Positions 32,150-44,869 of a DNA stretch of 64,000 nt are shown piece after piece. Position 1 is the stretch's first letter. Each line of letters starts with the position of its first letter. Position numbers and translations under genes: made by a program. The DNA is taken from positions 1-64,000 of the forward strand of contig QJPP01007519.1 in the NCBI GenBank assembly GCA_003996215.1, given 5' to 3'. This DNA comes from Jaltomata sinuosa. Taxonomy: Eukaryota > Streptophyta > Magnoliopsida > Solanales > Solanaceae. The notes beneath the pieces were generated by a model that had not been told where the DNA came from, ran no database searches, and saw only the letters and a program-made list of their open reading frames with translations.

Positions 32150-33410
32150 TCTTATGACTTTCTTGTGCAATGTTCCGCGAAAATGTGTCCATGAACTAAT
32201 AGAGGTGATTAGCATTTTTCAGGTTGAAATAACACGAATGGATGCGAAAAAGGACTGAAAACGGGTGTCGAAAGGCAAGCACAGACTGTGGGACACAAAG
32301 ACAAGTGGAAGAGTACATTTTGCGAAAGATAACTGAAGAAAATGGGTCTCCGTACAACGGAAGCTGCCACCCGCGACAAGGCCGTGGGGCGGAGATGGCT
32401 AAGCTCTACGGATGCAAGAAGCAGAAGCCCTCCACGACAACAACGTGCCACAGAGGCTGTCCTTCGCGTTTAGCCCGTGACACGGAGCTACCAAATTGAC
32501 AGTGATCCCATATGTCCTATAAATAGGACTCTTAGTAGAATTATGAGACACGTATTCTTTTTGACGAACGAAAGGAGAGAGCAGAAGGGTTGTTACTAGG
32601 GTTCTTCATCTTGTAACTCAACTACTTATTACTTTGGTGTGATTAACATTAATTTGAGTGTTTTATTCCGGATTATGAGTAGCTAAATACCCTTGTTCTG
32701 AGGTTACGGCTAGAACATGATTTTTTAGTATTCTATTCGAACCAATGAAGTTTGTTTCTCAATTAATTGCTCTCGTGTTCTTATGCTTACTATTTTAGTG
32801 TCTGACCAACATTAGAATAAACGAGTAATTCTCACGTGAACGGACCAAGGGAACGTAAGAATAGGACGAAGAACATGAGAAATAAGATCATCTCTAGCTC
32901 ATGTTAGGGTGATTAGCAACTAAGATAACAATAAACTTAGTTTCCCTTATTCGGTTATAAATGGGATGAAACCATTAATGCATTTGAATTAGGAACTCAT
33001 ATCCCCGCTCAACGATGTAGTTGTGAGACTAGTTTAAGTAGGTGATTTAGAGGATGACCATTCCCGGATCGTATCATAAACCCTGAAATCAGTAATTAGA
33101 AGAATAAAGTTCATTGAGATGAATAGTTGCTATTCATGATTGTGGTAAATGCCGTAGCCCTGGAATCTCTCTTGATATTGTTAACAATCTTTGGTCGATT
33201 CGTTATTGCTTTACTTTATTATTTCGTAACAAGTAGAACATTTTACTTTTATAAATTTTCTTGATAAACACAACGCTTGTCTGAAATATTATTAGAAATT
33301 GAATTAGGAAAACTGCTAAGCACATAGTCCTTGTGGGTTCGATATCTGGCCCGAAAGAGCTACTATATAACTTGTACGACAGCGTATACTTGCATGTGCG
33401 TTTGGACACA
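32150..33410 (+). repeat. 5' LTR of element C (left border approximate)
   Basis: The right end is set by the primer site that follows. The left end is uncertain within about 100 bases because no 3' LTR is present for comparison. A GC-rich patch (32360-32480) precedes a TATAAATA box at about 32518-32525. Confidence 0.55.
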
Positions 33411-33419
33411 ATAAATATT

Positions 33420-33437
33420 TGGCACCGTTGCCGAGGA
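33420..33437 (+). other. Primer-binding site of element C (tRNA-Asp type)
   Basis: TGGCACCGTTGCCGAGGA differs in two bases from the tRNA-Asp complement used by Athila elements. Confidence 0.75.
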
Positions 33438-33679
33438 CTTAGGCAATTAGTGATTTTCTAAATTTTATTTTTATAATATTATACAAGTGTTGACAACTTG
33501 ATCTTAGTGTTTTTTCTTGCAGGTTCAATTTGTTCTTCAAGCTGGCAAGAGATAGAGAATTGGTAGAGTCGTATTTGGAACCTGAACAAGTATTTCATCA
33601 GCAGCGAAGAGCAGCTGCACTTTAATATTCAATTCAGCAGATTCAGCTGGCTGATCAGGTAGAAGTTGTTCCTGTAGAG

Positions 33680-35360
33680 ATGGCAGCAACAAGGCCAGTT
33701 CGCGAGGTGGCAATCCCACTCACCAATAATATCAGCTCCAACATTCGCAGACTAGCTGCAGGAGGTCGATTCGAGCTGAAACAGAATATGGTGCAACTAT
33801 TGCACACCAACGGGCAGTTCACAGGGATATCTCATAAGGATCTACAACATCACTTGCAAAAATTTCTTGAGATTAGCGACACATATATTCCCGCAGGAGT
33901 CTCTTCTGACTATGTGAGACTCACCCTTTTCCCTTTCTCTCTGTTAGGGGAAGCAAATAGGTGGTTGAAGGCTGAACCACCTAATTCCATCACCACCTGA
34001 GATGATTTAGCAAGGAAGTTCTTGATTCTCTTTCCATCTGGAAAAACTGCGAAGTTGAGGAGTGAGATCTCGAACTTCAGACAAAAGGATGGTGAAAATC
34101 TGTATCAAACCTGGGAAAGGTTCAAGTCCATGCTTCATGATTTCCACCACCACCAGACTAATGAGGTCCTGGTGAATACTTTTATAGAGGGGCTTGAACC
34201 TAATACGAAAATTCTTTTGGATTCAACAGCTGGTGGAAAAGCTTTAGAAAAGACATATGATGAGCTATATACGCTACTGAATCACATATCACAGGGAAAT
34301 CCAGAATGGAATGCAGATGTTTCGAGGAGCACCACAAAGAAGACTGCTGGTTTATTAGAAGTGGATCAACTGACAACCATAGCAGCACATATTGCATCTT
34401 TGCAAAATCAGATGAACAGTCAGTTTAGCTTCCTGAACTTAGGACAACAACAAGCTCCTGTGAATATGGTGCAACAAACTCAGAATTGGTGTGAGGTATG
34501 CGGTAATGGTGATCACTCAGCCGATGCATGTGGGGAGAATCCAAAGTCAGTAAACATTATGGGTAATGCTCAACGCCAAGGAAATCAAAACTTCGAGAAA
34601 ACTTATAACCCAGCCTGGCGACTCATAGAGTGGAAACCAGGGGCAGAATGTAAATCAAAATCAGTATAGAAACCAAGTGGGAAATCAGAATCTCTAACAA
34701 AAAGCACAGGGTGCTAACTCTAATGCCACATCTAGCAATATTGAGGAGATGTTGAAGAATATCATGGCTAACCAAGCACAGATGGCTGCTCACATAAAAA
34801 ATCAGCAGTTAGCCACAAAGACATTAGAGTTTCAGATGGGACAGCTTACTGGAGAACAAAACACTAGACCTCAGGGAGGTCTGCCAAGTGATACTAATCC
34901 TAATCCTAAGCAGGTCAATACGGTTTCTACCCGAAGCAGTAGACAATTGGAGGAGCTAGAGCCAAAGAAAGCAACTCCCAGAGTTATGGTGAGAGATGAG
35001 AAGCAAGCAAAGGCTGAAGATGAGAAAAATAAAAATAATGCAACAAGTGTGAATCCACGTCCCCCATTCCCACAAAGGCTGAAAAAGCAAAAGGAGGAAG
35101 CATGTTTTCAAAGGTTTATTGATTTGTTAAAGCAGGTGCACATTAATCTTCCTCTTGTTGATGTTTTGCAGGGAATTCTGAAGTATGCCAAGTACATTAA
35201 GAATATAGTGGCTAACAAGAATAAACTAACAAAGTATGCCACTGTTGCACTTACTGAAGAGTGCACATCCCGAATCCAAAATAGACTGCCAACAAAGCTC
35301 AAAGATCCAGGGAGTTTCACCATCCAGATCACTATTAGGCAGACTATCAATGCCCATTGA
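33680..35360 (+). pseudogene. Element C gag
   Basis: The frame 33680-34669 is interrupted by TGA at 33998-34000, probably from TGG. It carries the retrotransposon gag core (Trp-Leu-Lys-Ala at about 33963, then Glu-Asn-Leu-Tyr-Gln-Thr-Trp-Glu-Arg-Phe) and a CCHC zinc knuckle at 34490-34531. A frameshift near 34670 leads to 34749-35360, a Lys/Glu-rich linker that opens the protease region. This type of gag with a single late knuckle is typical of Athila. Confidence 0.8.
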
Positions 35361-36046
35361 TTGTGTAATCTTGGGGCCAACATTAACTTGATGCCCACTT
35401 CTTTGTTCAAAAATATGGGGTTAGGAAGTCCATATCCCACCACAATGATTTTGCAGCTAGCTGATCGTTCACTTGCAAGACCTGAGAGGTGGTTGAGGAT
35501 GTGCTAGTACAAGTGGGCTCACTCATTTTCCCTGTGAATTTCATTGTTTTGGACTTTGATGCAGATCTGGAAGTCCCATTTATTTTAGGGCATCCATTTT
35601 TGTCTACTGGTCGTGCTCTGATAGATGTATCTGCAGGGCAGCTCACAATGCGGGCACATGACAAAGTTGAGGTGTTTGATGTCTACAAAGCCACAAAGTT
35701 GCCGATAATTTATAAGGAGTTAACTGCAATCACAGTGATTGATCTTGATTCGGAGCTTCCACTCATTACTTCTAAGGATCCTTTAGAAAGATCTCTAGTT
35801 GGGGATGAGATTTTTGGAGATGCAGATGCCCATGATATGATGCAAATTCTAGACGTGGCCAGCATATTCATTCGCACATGCAATTTTGAGCCTCTTAATA
35901 GACCTATGGGGCCACCACCCAAACCATATATTGTGGAAGCCCCTAAAGTGGAAATGAAGACGTTTCCATCACACCTCAAGTGTGCTTACTTGGGGGAGAA
36001 TGGCACCTTATCAGTGATTATTTCTGCAAGTTTGACTGAGGCTTAG
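35361..36046 (+). pseudogene. Element C aspartic protease
   Basis: The flap and C-terminal part are clear in 35489-36046 (an Ile-Leu-Gly-His-Pro-Phe-Leu motif at about 35582). The active-site segment at about 35366 reads Cys-Asn-Leu-Gly-Ala, where Athila-type proteases have Asp, so the catalytic aspartate is lost. A stop and a frameshift separate the two parts. Confidence 0.75.
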
Positions 36047-36753
36047 GTTGGAGGAGCTTTAGCTGTGTTGAAACAAAGGAAAAAGGCAATTGGTTTGCAG
36101 ATGTCTGATATTCAGGGAAAAATCCCTTTGTATTGCATGCATAAAATCTTTATGGAGGAAGGGAATAGACCAAGTGTTCAACATTAGTGGAGACTGAATC
36201 CTGTGATGAGAGATATGGTGAGAAAGAAAGTGATCAAGTGGCTAGACGCAAGCATTGCCTATCCCATTTCAGATAGTAAGTGGGCCAGTCCAGTCCAATG
36301 CATTCCTAAAAAGGGAGGAACGATAGTGGTTACCAATGAGAAGAATGAGTTGATTCCGACGCGGACAGTCACAGGTTGGAGAATTTGCATAAGCTACCAC
36401 AAGCTCAACGAATCCACTCAAAAAAACCACTACCCAATTCCCTTCATTGATCAAATGCTAGACAGACTTGCAGGACAAGAGTACTATTATATCTTAGATG
36501 GGTATTTGGGCTACAACCAGATAGCCATTGCTCTAGAAGATCAGGAGAAGACAACATTTACATGTCCATATGGTACCTATGCTTTCAAGCGCATGCCATT
36601 CGGGCTATGCAATGTGCCTGTCACTTTCCAACGTTGCATGATGGAAATATTCTATGACATGATGGAGGACTTTGTAGAGGTATTCATGGATGATTTTTTT
36701 CCGTATTTGATAACTCCTTTGAAGTTTGTCTGCAGAATCTTGATAGGGTGCTT
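36047..36753 (+). pseudogene. Element C reverse transcriptase, N-terminal half
   Basis: RT fingers and palm, including Ser-Pro-Val-Gln-Cys (about 36287), the Gly-Tyr-Asn-Gln block (about 36510) and the catalytic Phe-Met-Asp-Asp at about 36687-36698. Stops occur at 36043 and 36186, and a frameshift just after the catalytic site. At 36753 it is cut by element A; the second half resumes at 58031. Confidence 0.85.
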
Positions 36754-37131
36754 TGTAACGACCGAGTCCGTCATTACGGGTAGTCCAATCATGTCAAGTT
36801 TTAGAGTTAAAAACTCCGAGTTTGGGAGTTTGAAATTCTGGGCTAGGCTAGCCTCGACCAGTTTTGGAGCGAGGTGGAGTCTAGGAAAATCTGAGTAAGG
36901 ATTGGGTTAGGTGTCTTGGTTTGAGCTAGTTTTCCATGTAGCCAAGACATAAAGGAGTCCGGGGGACTTTTTGGAATCAAATTTAGGTAAGTAGAACTCC
37001 CGAAATTGCGTTTAATGTGAATGGGTTATTTCGTGTCATCGGGGGAAGCAAGTGTGTTGTAAAATGGCCAAATCTAGGAGATTTTTGGATATTTTGTCCG
37101 TGATGAGCGCAATGGTCCGCCGTAGCGACCT

Positions 37132-37257
37132 CCGCTATAGCGGTGGAAAATACTGCTATAGCGGTGGTCAAGACGGTCAACGCTGCTTAAGACCGCTATA
37201 GCAGAAGTCGTCCGCTATAGCGGGACCAATATAGCGGAGCGAGGACCGCTATAGCAG
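37132..37257. repeat. Cluster of CCGCTATAGCGG palindromes in LTR A
   Basis: Perfect copies at 37132-37143 and 37212-37223, and near-copies at 37153-37164, 37192-37203 and 37246-37257. The 3' LTR has a matching cluster at about 44538-44650. Confidence 0.85.
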
Positions 37258-37995
37258 GCCGACGGGATTTTAATGCAAAAATATTCTCCAAAATGTTCAG
37301 TTTTCACAACTTCATTTGGGAGAAGAGCTAGGCGATTCCAGGCAATTTTCCTCCGTTTTTCTTTGATTTTCTTCCCTAAGGTAAGGTTTCTATTCCCCAA
37401 TCTTCGTACTACTTTTCCTATGCGGTAGAATTGCTAGGAGGGAACTTGGGAGAAGGTTAGAATAGTCTAGGAATGGTAGAATCCGGGAAAGGAAGGGGAT
37501 TCAAAGCATGAATGTTCTTGGGTATTGTTAAAAGTAAGATATTATGATCATAGGTTGTTAAATTTTCTATTTTTATCCGTAAAAATGATAGAACTAGGGA
37601 AATTAACTGTGGGAAAGCCTGAAAAAAGGGTGGAATGATCATGGGTGGCCTGGGGTTTTGGGATTTGGTGTAATCCGGGTAATGTGCAGGCCTTGTTTGT
37701 TAATTTCATGTACTTGTATGTTATTTTAGACCAAGAATGAGAAAGAAATTCGAAACACGGGCAAACTCGGGTTGAGTAAAGCTTGGATCATTTTGAGGTA
37801 GGTGATGGCTTACGATTCCTGTGAATGTTGTATAATTTTGTACTCTTATCTAAGTGTTTGTATGAATTATATTGCTTAGGGAAGTTATGTAGAATGTCTA
37901 AGGTTCCTGTTTTACAGTCTGTGAGTTGAATGGTGTGTTTACTTGTTGGTTTACAAGTTGTTTGTTCATCTATTTAACTATGGATTGTGACATTC

Positions 37996-38142
37996 GGTTG
38001 GCTCGGGTACCACGCTTGGTACGGGAATACTAACGGTTGGCTCGGGTACCACGCCTGGTTTGAGAATACTAACGGTTGGCTTGGGTACCACGTCTTGTAT
38101 GGGAATACTAATAGTTGGCTCGGGTACCACACCTGGTACGGG
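37996..38142 (+). repeat. 39-bp tandem repeat, about 3.8 units, in LTR A
   Basis: Units start GGTTGGCTCGGGTACCACG at 37996, 38035, 38074 and 38113 and contain a KpnI-type GGTACC core. Because 39 is divisible by three, one frame reads a 13-residue repeat, but nothing suggests it is translated. Four units recur at 57022-57170. Confidence 0.9.
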
Positions 38143-39003
38143 TTTATTTTACTACATCATTGCATTTATATTGTTGTGTTGCATTGACTGATATTGGTTC
38201 CGTGAGTGGACCGAGTTGTTTATTGAAATGTATTTTTTGTTTGGTGGTCCTTGAGTGACCGGGAAATTCTGTTATATCGTTGAGTTGGTCTTGGATTAGG
38301 ACGGGTTTTTCATTGACACTTAGGTGTTGTCTAGAGGGGATCCCAAGGTGGGTCTGGGATAGACAAAAAGGTATGGGTTATGGCCTTGTGATGGTGGGTT
38401 AGAGTATACGAGGTGGATTTCATGCGGGAACAAGCTAAGTAGAGACTTGTAGTCTAGGTGTGCCTGTTAACATTGTTGCATGTCTTCCGTACTATTTACT
38501 TGATATTGTTGTACTGCTTATACACTGTTTATTTGGAAACTGGCTGATGATCCTACCAGTACATAGTGGTGGTGTACTGATACTGCACTTGTTTTTCTTT
38601 TGGTGAATACTTGAAATCTTCCAGTGGCTGAGATGCGACCTCATCTATAGCACCAGCGATTTAGGACTTCAAGGGTGAGCTGGTCGATCAGGCTACCTTG
38701 GATCTATCTTTAGAGTTTCAACCTACTTGTTTCGGGCTTAAAACTACTTCCATATTTTCCTTTTGGGGTTGCATCCCCGTACTCTAGATGTTGGTAGAAT
38801 TGTTTGGTACTGCGACTTTCAGTTTCTAGGGGGATTTTCCGCAGGATTATTAATGGTATAGTTCTTTGCTTATATAATTGCTAGTTTACTTTCTGTTTTG
38901 CTGGTTTTAGGCTGTCAGTCTAGGCTAAGGGTTGAACTCTATTAGTTCACTCATTCGGGGGTTGGGTGGGTGCCACTCACGATGGCCTGAGTCATGACAA
39001 AGA

Positions 39004-39015
39004 TGGTATCAGAGC
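39004..39015 (+). other. Primer-binding site of element A (initiator tRNA-Met)
   Basis: TGGTATCAGAGC lies four bases after the 5' LTR. Confidence 0.85.
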
Positions 39016-39219
39016 TCTAGGTTTGTTGATCTCGTCGTACCAAATAGGTCTAGTAGAGTCTTGCGGAACGCTGTGTAGACGTCCGTACTTTTCTTCGAGA
39101 GGCTATAGGGCTTTAGGAAAAACTATATCTTTCTTCTTTCCTTCATGCTATAAATTGATTTCAATTGGTATCTGGTGATACAAATTGGTATCTAACCTCA
39201 TTTACTCTTCTGTCCGCTG

Positions 39220-40620
39220 ATGGTTACTACAAGGAACAATGGAGCAAGAACAGCGGGCTCGACAGTTCATGGCAGAGGTAGGGGAAGGGACAGGGGATGA
39301 GCTAGAGCCGCACCCACTAGGGGTAGAGCTCAAGCTGCTGCCAAAGTTAGTGAAACAACCCCTCCCCCACCTCAGAATCATGTTGCGGAAGACGTAGAAG
39401 TGGTTGTAGAGGATGAAGGGGCGCAGGTGGAGGCGACACTAGTTGGGGGTGCAGGCCTTCCTACTATGACACCAGAAGACTTTCAGCAGGCTTGGAATAT
39501 TCTGAGTGGGTTGGTTGGTTCTGGAGCCATACCCATGGCATTTGCGAATCATGCCTTGGATACTCAGCCAGCGGTCACTATGGTGCCTAGGATGGATGCA
39601 GCTTCAGGCACCAATATTTCTTTAGGCCAATGCTAGGTCCCGTGATGACAGGGAATAAGCATGAGCTGCTGACCAAGTTTCTCAAGCTGAAACCTCTGAC
39701 ATTTCAGGGTACAGACAATGAGGATGTCTATGAGTTCATCCTGGATTGCTATGAGAGGTTGCACAAGTTGGGTATTGTACGTCAGCATGGAGTTGAATTT
39801 GTCACTTTTCAGTTGCAGGGTGATGCCAAGCAGTGGTGGAGTTCTCATGTTGAGTTTCGATCTTTTGTTCTACCTCCACTGACTTGGGAGTAGTTCCATG
39901 CTTTGTTTCTAGAAAAGTATGTCCCCCGTACTATGAGGGACCGAAAGAAAGATGAGTTCTTGAACTTAGAGCAGGGTGGCATGTCAGTTTCTGCTTATGA
40001 GGCTAAGTTCCATGCCTTGTCTCGTTTTTCCGCACATATGTTGGGTTCCGAGGAGGAACGGGTCCGGTTGTTTGTGAAAGGGTTGAATACTGAGCTACAT
40101 GTACTGTCAATGCATATGACTTCTTCAGGGAAGGGCTTTAATGATGTGGTGGATTATGTGAAGAAACTTGAGGGAGTCAAGCAGGCGGGGCAGGCTAAGG
40201 CTTTAGCCAAGAAGCCCCGGAATGAGGGAAATTTTGGTGGTTCATACTCCAGGGGCCAGAATCAGTAGGTTTACTCGGCCCGTCCTATTCAGTCAGCTCT
40301 GCTAGCTACTACAGGTGGTCATCAGGGAACTCAGTCTTCAGCTCCTAGAGGCCAGGGAGCGTCATATACATCAGCTAACAGACCTACACTTAACCGTGGT
40401 TGCTTCCATTGTGGTGATCTGGGCCACTTTAAGAGAGAGTGTCCACATAGGCAGACATGTAATCAGGGTCAACAACAGTCTAGAGCAGTGGTCCCGGCAG
40501 ACAGAGGCGGTAATGCTAGGGGTCGTCCACAGGGTGGGCAAGGTAATTTTCAGGGTGGCTAGGGAGACAGGGGAAACGGCGGCGCAGGCAGGGGTGTAGC
40601 ACAGCCGTCCTGGGAAGTTT
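39220..40620 (+). pseudogene. Element A gag
   Basis: It starts at ATG 39220 with an Arg-Gly-rich head. A TGA at about 39298-39300 and a frameshift near 39630 break it. The capsid-like core lies in 39630-40268 (interrupted by TAG near 39892), and a CCHC zinc knuckle sits at 40401-40442, after a TAG at 40266-40268. A further TAG is at about 40560. The gag binds and packages element RNA. Confidence 0.8.
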
Positions 40621-41600
40621 CCTGGATTGATGATCAGGCTCATTGCTATGCTTTTCCAGGGAGGACCGAGGTGGAAGCCTCAGATGCGATGATCACATGT
40701 ACCATTCTTGTCTGCGATAAAATGGCTTCAATTTTATTTGACCTAGGTTCTTCATATTCTTATGTGTCTGTGAGTTTTGTGTTGGCTCTAGACCTAATTT
40801 GTGATATCCTTGATTCCCCTATCCATGTTTCTGCCCCGGTTGGAGAGTCTGTGATTGTGACTGTTCTGTGGTGTTTGTAGGGTTGCATACTTGGGTAGAC
40901 TTGGTAATTCTAGATATGGCTGATTTTGATATTATCTTGGGTATGACCTGGCTATCTCCTTATCATACTGTGTTGAACTGTAACACCAAGACTGTGGCTC
41001 TAGAGATTCCGGGTAAGGATAGACTAGAGTGGGAAGGTGTGTACAGGCCTAAGCCAGTTAAGATAATATCATTTGTTCAGGCTAGAAAGCTAGTGGGGAG
41101 GGGGTGTCTAGCCTTCTTAGCTCATCTCCGGGATGATAGTATGGAGTCCTCGTCTATTGAGTCAGTTCCAGTGTTTTCTGAATTTTTAGAGGCGTTTCCA
41201 GCGGACTTGCCTGGTATGCCTCCGGACAGGGATATAGATTTCTGTATTGATTTGGAGCGAGGCACTCATCCCATTTCTATTCCTCTGTATCGTATAGCTC
41301 TGGAAGAGTTAAGGGAACTTAAGACTCAGTTGCAGGAACTCCTAGATAAGGGATTTATACGTCCCAGTGCTTCGCCTTGGGGTGCTCCAGTTTTATTTGT
41401 AAAGAAGAAGGATGGTAGTATGCAGATGTGCATAGATTATAGGCAGTTGGACAAGGTGACCATCCGGAATAAGTACCCTCTACCCCATATAGATGATTTG
41501 TTTGACCAGCTTCAGGGTGCATCGGTATTATCAAAAATCGACTTGAGGTCGGGGTACCATCAGTTAAAAATTATGCCTGAGGACATTCCAAAACTACTTT
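40621..41600 (+). pseudogene. Element A protease and first part of RT
   Basis: The protease active site reads Asp-Leu-Gly-Ser (about 40738-40749), with Leu where Thr or Ser is usual. A frameshift near 40870 leads into 40868-41600, with the Gly-Met-Thr-Trp-Leu block of chromovirus proteases, then RT fingers (Phe-Val-Lys-Lys-Lys-Asp-Gly at about 41395) and the Asp-Leu-Arg-Ser-Gly-Tyr block at about 41541. A shift near 41595 ends the frame. Confidence 0.82.
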
Positions 41601-42571
41601 CGGACTCAATATGGGCATTACGAGTTTCTAGTAATGTCATTTGGTTTGACCAATGTACCTACAACATTCATGAGTTTGATGAATGGGGTGTTTAAGTCAT
41701 ACTTGGATTCCTTCGTTATCGTGTTCATCAATGATATTTTGATCTACTCTAAGAGTAGGGAGGAGCATGCTAATAATCTTTGTATTGTGCTGAATATCTT
41801 GAGACACCAAAAGCTTTATGCAAAATTCACTAAGTGTGAGTTTTGGTTGACTTCAGTGGCGTTCTTGGGGCATGTAGTGTCAGAACGGGGGGTAATGGTA
41901 GATCCTCAGAAGATCGAGGCAGTCAAGAGTTGGGCCCGGCCTAGCTCGGTGATAGAGGTGAGGAGTTTTATTAGACTCGCAGGATACTACAGGAGGTTCA
42001 TAAAGGGTTTTGCGTCTATTGCTTTGCATCTAACCAGGCTGAAACAGAAAGATGTACCATTCGTGTGGTCCGACAAGTGCGAGAAGAGCTTTCAAAAGCT
42101 CAAGACACTTTTGACCACGGCTCCTATATTGTCCTTGCCGGTTGAAGGTAAAGACTTTATTGTTTACTGTGATGCTTCACATTTTGGTTTGGGTGCTGTG
42201 TTAATGCAGGATAGGAATGTGATAGCCTATGCATCCAGGCAGTTGAAGGTGCATGAGAGGAATTATCCGACTCACGACTTAGAGTTGGCAGGGTGATTTC
42301 TGAACTAAATATGTGGAGACACTACCTTTATGTTGTCAAGTGTGAGGTATTCACAGATCATCGCAGTCTGCAACACGTATTCACTCAAAAGGATTTGAAT
42401 TTGAGGCAGAGAAGGTGGATAGAGCTATTGAAGGACTATGATGTGACCATTCAGTACCATCCGGGTAAGGCTAATGTGGTGGCAGACACATTAAGCCAAA
42501 AAATAGTTAGCATGGGTAGCTTGACTTGTTTGGGGGTGTCCAAATGACCACTAGCTAAGGAATTTCAGGCT
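41601..42571 (+). pseudogene. Element A RT palm and RNase H
   Basis: The RT catalytic motif at 41724-41735 reads Phe-Ile-Asn-Asp (Asn codon 41730-41732, AAT for GAT), so one of the two metal-binding aspartates is missing. RNase H follows with its first Asp at about 42170; a frameshift at about 42293 and a TGA at 42545-42547 break it. Confidence 0.83.
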
Positions 42572-44146
42572 TTGGAGGCCAAGTTCATGCACTTGGATGT
42601 TTCAGATCAAGGTGGGTTGTTGGCCAGCATTGAGGTCAAAGCCATCTTCATAGAGGAAATAAAGGCCAAACAGTTTCAAGATCCTAAACTGAGTAAGCTA
42701 CAAGGCAAGGTAATATTCGAGAAGTCCAGAGATGTCATGTTAGACTCTGGTGGAGTGTTGCATTTCAGGGAGAGGATTTGTGTTCCTTGGGTGGATGATA
42801 TAATTCAGAAAATCTTGGCAAAAGCTCATGGTTCGCGATACTCAATTCATCCGAGTGTGACTATAATGTACAGAAACTTGAGGCAACGTTACTGGTGGCC
42901 CGGGATGAAAAGGGACATAGTTGATTTTGTGTTCAAATGTCAGAACTTCCAGCAGGTAAAGTTTGAACATCAGAGACCTGCAGGACTACTTCAGAGGATG
43001 CCAATTCCAGAGGGGAAGTGGGAAAAGATAGCCATGGATTTTGTGGTGGGTCTTCCCAAGACATTGGGGAAGTATGCCTCAATTCGGGTCATTGTTGACA
43101 GGCTGACCAAGTCCGCTCATTTCATTTTGGTCAGGGTAGATTATAATTCGCAACAATTGGCTAAGATCTACATGAAGAAGATTGTGAGATTGCATGGGGT
43201 TCCACTGTCCATCATTTCAGATTGGGATACGCAATTTACTTCTAAGTTCTGGGGCAAGTTACATGAAGAGTTGGGTACACAACTCACTTTTAGCACAACC
43301 TTCCATCCTCAGACTGATGGTTTGTTTGAAAGGATGATCCAGGTATTAGAGAACATGCTAAGAGCATGTGTGATGGACTTCGGGGACCATTGGGACCAGT
43401 TCCTACCATTGTGCGAATTCTCGTACAATAATAGTTACCACACCAGTATTGACATGGCACCGTTCGAGACATTGTATGGGAGGAACTGCAGATCACCAGT
43501 TGGGTGGTTTGAGGAAGACGATGTAAAGCCTCTGGGAGTAGACTTAGTAAAGGAAGTGCAGGAAAAGGTAAGGGGCATTCAGACCAAGTTGCTAGCTGCC
43601 CAAAGCAGGCAGCAGGAGTATGCAGATCGTAAGGTCCGGGACATGGAATTTTAGGTTGGTAAACGGGTATTGTTTAAAGTGTTACCAATGAAAAGGGTCA
43701 TGCGGTTTGGTAAGAAGGGCAAGCTTAGCTCTCGGTTCATCGGTCCGTTTGAGGTTCTTGAAATTGTGGGGCCAGTGGCTTACAAGTTAGCACTGCCACC
43801 TTGTTTGTCGGGCGTCCATCCGGTATTCCATGTATCCATGCTTAAGCGATACCATGGGGATTGGGATTACATCATCAAGTGGGATAAGGTGCTTTTCGAT
43901 AAGGATCTTTGTTATGAAGAGGAACCAGTCTTGATTCTTGCTCAGAATGTCCGGAGGTTGAGGACAAAGGTGATTGATATGGTGAAGGTTCAGTGGAAGC
44001 ATCATCCGATTGAGGAAGCCAGTTGGGAAACTGAGAAGGACATGCGGGACAAGTACCCTCAATTGTTTGAGGATTCAGGTACTACACTTCCCTTCTTTTA
44101 TTTCTGTAATTATGGGTTTGATCATTCGGGGATAAATGATGGGTAA
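42572..44146 (+). pseudogene. Element A integrase and chromodomain-like C-terminus
   Basis: The frame 42572-43654 holds a zinc-binding region with a damaged HHCC motif (about 42840-42960; Gln for Cys is likely), then the catalytic core with Asp (about 43035), Asp (about 43228) and Glu (about 43330). A TAG at 43652-43654 separates it from 43670-44146, which has an SH3-like part and a Val-Gln-Trp-Lys ... Trp-Glu chromodomain-like end. Such ends steer chromovirus insertion to heterochromatin. Confidence 0.83.
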
Positions 44147-44158
44147 ATTGTTATCTGT

Positions 44159-44869
44159 TGTAATGACCGGGTCCATCGTTATGGGTAGTCCAATCGTGCT
44201 AAGTTTTAGAGTTAAAAAACTCCAGGTCTGAGAATTTGAAATTCTGGGCTAGGCTAGCCTCGGCTGGTTTTGGAGCAAGGTGGAGTCTAGAGAAATCCGG
44301 GTAAGGATTGGGTTAGGTGTCTTAGTTTGAGCTAGTTTCCCTCATAGCCAAGACATAAAGGAGTCCGGGGGACTTTTTAGAATCAAATTTGGGTAAGTAG
44401 AACTCCCGAAATTGCGTTTGACGTGAAGCGGTTGTTTTTGGTAGTCAAGGGAAACAAGTGTGTTGTAAAATGTCCAAATTTGGGAGATTTTTGGACATTA
44501 TGTCCAAGACGAGCGCAACAGTCTGCCATAGCGACCTCCGCTATAGCGGTGGAAAATACCGCTATAGCGGTGGTCAAGACGGTCAACACTGCTTAAGACA
44601 GCTATAGCGGAAGTCATCCACTATAACAGGACTGCTATAACAGAGTGGGGACCGCAATAGTAGGCCGATGAGATTTTAATGCAGAAACATTCCACAAAAC
44701 GTTCAGTTTTCACAACTTCATTTTGGGAGAAGGGCTAGGCGATTCCAGGCGATTTTCCTCCATTTTCCTTTTATTTTCTTCCCTAAGGTAAGGTTTCTAC
44801 TCCCCAATCTTCGTACTACTTTTCCTATGCGGTAGAATTGCTAGGAGGGAACTTGGGGGAAGGTTGGAA
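44159..44869 (+). repeat. 3' LTR of element A, left part
   Basis: It begins TGTAATGACCGGG and follows the 5' LTR until element B cuts it after TGGAA (44865-44869). It resumes at 56483. Confidence 0.9.

Larger units (their letters stand above)
36754..38999 (+). repeat. 5' LTR of element A (2246 bp)
   Basis: Bounded by TGTAACGACC and ATGACA, directly before the primer site. It contains a CCGCTATAGCGG palindrome cluster at 37132-37257 and a 39-bp tandem repeat at 37996-38142, both also present in the 3' LTR. Confidence 0.88.

Noticed and set aside
32242..32499. An 85-codon ORF in the LTR of element C
   Set aside because: It lies in the GC-rich part of an LTR, has no recognisable domain, and similar GC-rich patches occur non-coding at 60490-60600.
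37996..38142. Regular 39-bp direct repeats as a CRISPR-like array
   Set aside because: The units are contiguous with no spacers, lie inside an LTR of a plant retrotransposon and recur in its partner LTR.
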